A DNA stretch of 64,000 bases, from contig NZ_JANIDY010000001.1 in the NCBI RefSeq assembly GCF_026385525.1, positions 947,967 to 1,011,966 of the forward strand. The letters run 5' to 3'. This document shows, piece by piece, positions 61,780 to 64,000 of this stretch. Source of the DNA: Bombella pluederhausensis (GTDB taxonomy: Bacteria > Pseudomonadota > Alphaproteobacteria > Acetobacterales > Acetobacteraceae). Position 1 is the stretch's first letter, and every line of letters begins with the position of its first letter. The notes beneath the pieces are model-generated. The model saw nothing but the letters and a program-made list of their open reading frames with translations. It ran no database searches and was not told where the DNA came from. Both the position numbers and the translations under genes were made by a program.

Positions 61780-61794
61780 TGATAACTATTCTCA
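61780..61794. promoter_or_regulatory. Candidate Fur box
   Basis: TGATAACTATTCTCA, on the - strand TGAGAATAGTTATCA, agrees with the 7-1-7 Fur consensus TGATAAT-N-ATTATCA at all but two of 14 defined positions. It is followed on the - strand by the 61734 start; a possible -35 (TTGAAA) lies just upstream. The rest of 61735-62056 shows nothing. Confidence 0.6.
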
Positions 61795-62056
61795 CTTTCA
61801 ACAGAAAGATAAGGCCACACCCCGCCATCCATCAGGTAAACATCATATTACACTGGGAAAACAGCCAATTATCGGAGTTATTAAAGTTTTTTATAAGCGG
61901 GAGAATCAAGGATTCAGGACTACAAGATGATGTGGTTTTACATAGTCGACTCATACAAGATATCGACTCATCCATGAGGGAGCGGGCCCTCATGGAGTCT
62001 GATCTCTTACGTTCATAACGAATGATGGGATGGCGTCTGCACCATCCCGGAAAGGT

Positions 62057-63610
62057 TTATTTCCTCAAAGCCGAAATGAAACCTCCCAAAATTGTTTTCC
62101 GCCCCTTTTTCTCTTGCAGGACCTGCTCATACATCGTGCATGCCTCAGCATCTCCAGCATCGCAGGCCAATTTGTAATAATATAAGGCTTTTTCACGGTC
62201 TGAACTAACACCACGTCCCTTATGATATGCCTTGCCAACCCAATACTGAGCGTCGGCATCACCCTGTTCAGCCGCTTTCATATACCACTGAAAGGCCTTC
62301 GTATCATCCTGCTCTACACCTTGCCCATACTCATACATAAAACCCAAGTAAAACTGGGCATGGACATTACCCTGTTCAGCAGCCTTACGAAACCAGCGAC
62401 AGGCTTCCACATCATCCTGCTCTACACCTCGGCCACCCTCATACATAAACCCCAAATGGAACTGGGCTGAGGCATTACCCTGTTCAGCGGCTCTACGATA
62501 CCAACGACAGGCCTCTACAACATTCTGTGAAACCCCTCGGCCATCCTCATACATAATACCCAAGTAAAACTGGGCGTCGGCATCACCCTGTTCAGCCGCC
62601 TTACGATACCAGCGACAGGCCTCCGCATCATTCTGCTCTACACCTCGGCCCAATTCATACATGACGCCCAGACCGGTCTGAGCTGAGGCATGGCCCTGTT
62701 CGGCAGCTTTACGATACCAGCGACAGGCCTCCGTATCATTCTGCGTTACACCTCGGCCAAATTTATACATCCGGCCCATATTATACTGGGCTGAGGCATT
62801 ACCCTGTTCGGCAGCTTTACGATACCAGCGACAGGCCTCCACATCATCCTGCTCTATACCTCGGCCATACTCATACATCAGGCCCAGATCATTCTGGGCT
62901 GGGGCATAACCTTGTTCGGCAGCTTTACGATACCAACAACAGGCTTCTATATCATCCTGCTCTACACCTCGGCCATACTCATACATGGTTCCCACATTAT
63001 ACTGGGCTGGGGCATTGCCCTGTTCAGCAGCTTTGCGATACCAGCGACAGGCCTCCACATCATCCTGCTCTATACCTCGGCCATACTCATACATGACGCC
63101 CAGACTGGTCTGAGCTGAGGCATGGCCCTGTTTGGCCGCTTCACGAAACCAACGACAGGCCTCAACAGTATCCTGTGAAACACCTCGGCCAGAATCATAC
63201 GCAAAACCCAGATTATACTGGGCAGGCGCATAATCCTGTTCGGCAGCTTCACGGAACCAACGACAGGCCTCAACATCATCCTGCTCCACACCCCGACCAG
63301 AATCATACGCAAAGCCCAGATCATTCTGAGCTGGGGCATAACCTTGTTCGGCAGCTTTACGATACCAACGACAGGCCTCTGTATCATCCTGCTCTACACC
63401 TCGGCCATACCCATATGCAAAGCCCAGATTATACTGGGCAGGCGCATAGCCCTGTTCAGCAGCTTTACGATACCAGCGACAGGCCTCCACATCATCCTGC
63501 TCTACACCTCGCCCCTCTTCATACATGACACCCAAACTATTCTGAGCGTCTGCTATACCCATCTCAGCAGCCTTGCGATATGAGCGAAAATCTTCATCAT
63601 CCCGTTCCAT
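62057..63610 (-). CDS. Sel1-repeat (SLR) protein, 13 repeats plus cap
   Basis: A 517-aa protein made almost entirely of 36-residue Sel1-like repeats, pattern EACRWYRKAAEQG-x-AxAQ-x-LG-x-MYE-x-GRGVEQDD, 13 full units and a shorter C-terminal unit (EKALYYYKLACDAGDAEA). It has no signal peptide or membrane segment. SLR proteins are scaffolds for protein-protein contact. The ATG at 63610 is preferred because GGAAGG lies about nine bases upstream; 63655 would add 15 residues. Confidence 0.92.
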   Translation of the reverse strand: MERDDEDFRSYRKAAEMGIADAQNSLGVMYEEGRGVEQDDVEACRWYRKAAEQGYAPAQYNLGFAYGYGRGVEQDDTEACRWYRKAAEQGYAPAQNDLGFAYDSGRGVEQDDVEACRWFREAAEQDYAPAQYNLGFAYDSGRGVSQDTVEACRWFREAAKQGHASAQTSLGVMYEYGRGIEQDDVEACRWYRKAAEQGNAPAQYNVGTMYEYGRGVEQDDIEACCWYRKAAEQGYAPAQNDLGLMYEYGRGIEQDDVEACRWYRKAAEQGNASAQYNMGRMYKFGRGVTQNDTEACRWYRKAAEQGHASAQTGLGVMYELGRGVEQNDAEACRWYRKAAEQGDADAQFYLGIMYEDGRGVSQNVVEACRWYRRAAEQGNASAQFHLGFMYEGGRGVEQDDVEACRWFRKAAEQGNVHAQFYLGFMYEYGQGVEQDDTKAFQWYMKAAEQGDADAQYWVGKAYHKGRGVSSDREKALYYYKLACDAGDAEACTMYEQVLQEKKGRKTILGGFISALRK

Positions 63611-63896
63611 ATCTTTGCCCTTCCTATAAATTATGACCCAACTGGTGCCGAGCACAGCCCCCTTAGTGGCCAGCGATCGCTCCCAGATGGTAACTTCATA
63701 TTAAGGTATAGCCTACAATGGACCGCATAAGAGGCCTACGACATATTCGGACGCATCTTCAAAAAATTTTAACCATTTGAATGATTATGCCCCTTTAGAC
63801 GCTTATCTGCATGTGCCTACGGGGGATGAAACGCAAAAAAAAACAGGTACAAAGTATCCTGTTGCTAAAGCGTATATTTTATTGTGGTAGGATATA

Positions 63897-63973
<77 letters not shown>

Positions 63974-64000
63974 GTAGTGGGTGGTGTATATACAAAAGGA

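Noticed and set aside
62222..63583. Repeated + strand open frames opposite the Sel1 gene
   Set aside because: They mirror the 108-base repeats in the antisense direction and have no ribosome binding sites; not a second repeat protein.
62057..63610. CRISPR-like regular repetition
   Set aside because: The periodicity is 108 bases, in frame and coding for Sel1 repeats, with no short repeat-spacer structure.

Overview
The window is a contiguous stretch of chromosome from an alphaproteobacterium, most likely an acetic acid bacterium (Acetobacteraceae). The signs are moderate GC of about 55% by eye, an intact division and cell-wall (dcw) cluster that runs ftsI-murE-murF-mraY-murD-ftsW-murG-murC-murB-ddl-ftsQ-ftsA-ftsZ and continues into lpxC, bamD, recN and ligA, and the block ffh-rpsP-rimM-trmD-rplS-leuCDB. 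A Bombella/Saccharibacter-type genus is a guess from general resemblance; no database search was possible.

Layout. Bases 2-25642 (all + strand) hold the dcw cluster, in which nearly every gene overlaps the next by 1-4 bases, then outer-membrane assembly (bamD), lipid A synthesis (lpxC), DNA repair and replication (recN, ligA), a PaeA/YtfL-type membrane protein and nicotinamidase. Bases 25639-30516 (- strand) are an accessory glycan cassette, partly AT-rich: a secreted GH144-like glucanase, a GT32 transferase, two related proteins of unknown function and a GT8 transferase. Bases 30662-32127 look like a small integrated element or its remnant. A diverged 60-base copy of the 3' part of tRNA-Arg lies 1.39 kb from the intact tRNA-Arg gene, and between them sit an XRE regulator with a candidate operator, a small membrane protein and an unknown protein; no integrase is visible.

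Bases 32148-36550 hold tRNA-Pro, gpt, a tandemly duplicated tRNA-Asn, rnhA, thrB, ispH and a lipoprotein. Bases 36625-42184 are a second glycosyltransferase group of host-like composition (four transferases, two with extra unassigned domains). Bases 42209-45102 hold small envelope and unknown genes. Bases 45149-54385 (- strand) read ffh, rpsP, rimM, trmD, rplS, leuC, leuD, leuB and then two tandem class I aminotransferases. A gene-poor 850-base gap follows, with strong terminators and possible small-RNA structures. The rest contains tRNA-Ser, a secreted protein of six 17-residue repeats, a YecD-like hydrolase, a DsbA-fold protein, an RhlE-like helicase, metX-metW, an unknown gene behind a candidate Fur box, a large Sel1-repeat protein and initiator tRNA.

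How it fits together. The first 18 kb encodes the peptidoglycan precursor pathway from meso-diaminopimelate addition to lipid II, plus the divisome core. The two glycosyltransferase regions probably decorate surface polysaccharide. The least explained parts are the tRNA-Arg mini-element, the paralogous unknown pair in the first glycan cassette, the iron-regulated candidate gene at 61273-61734 and the 54.4-55.2 kb gap.
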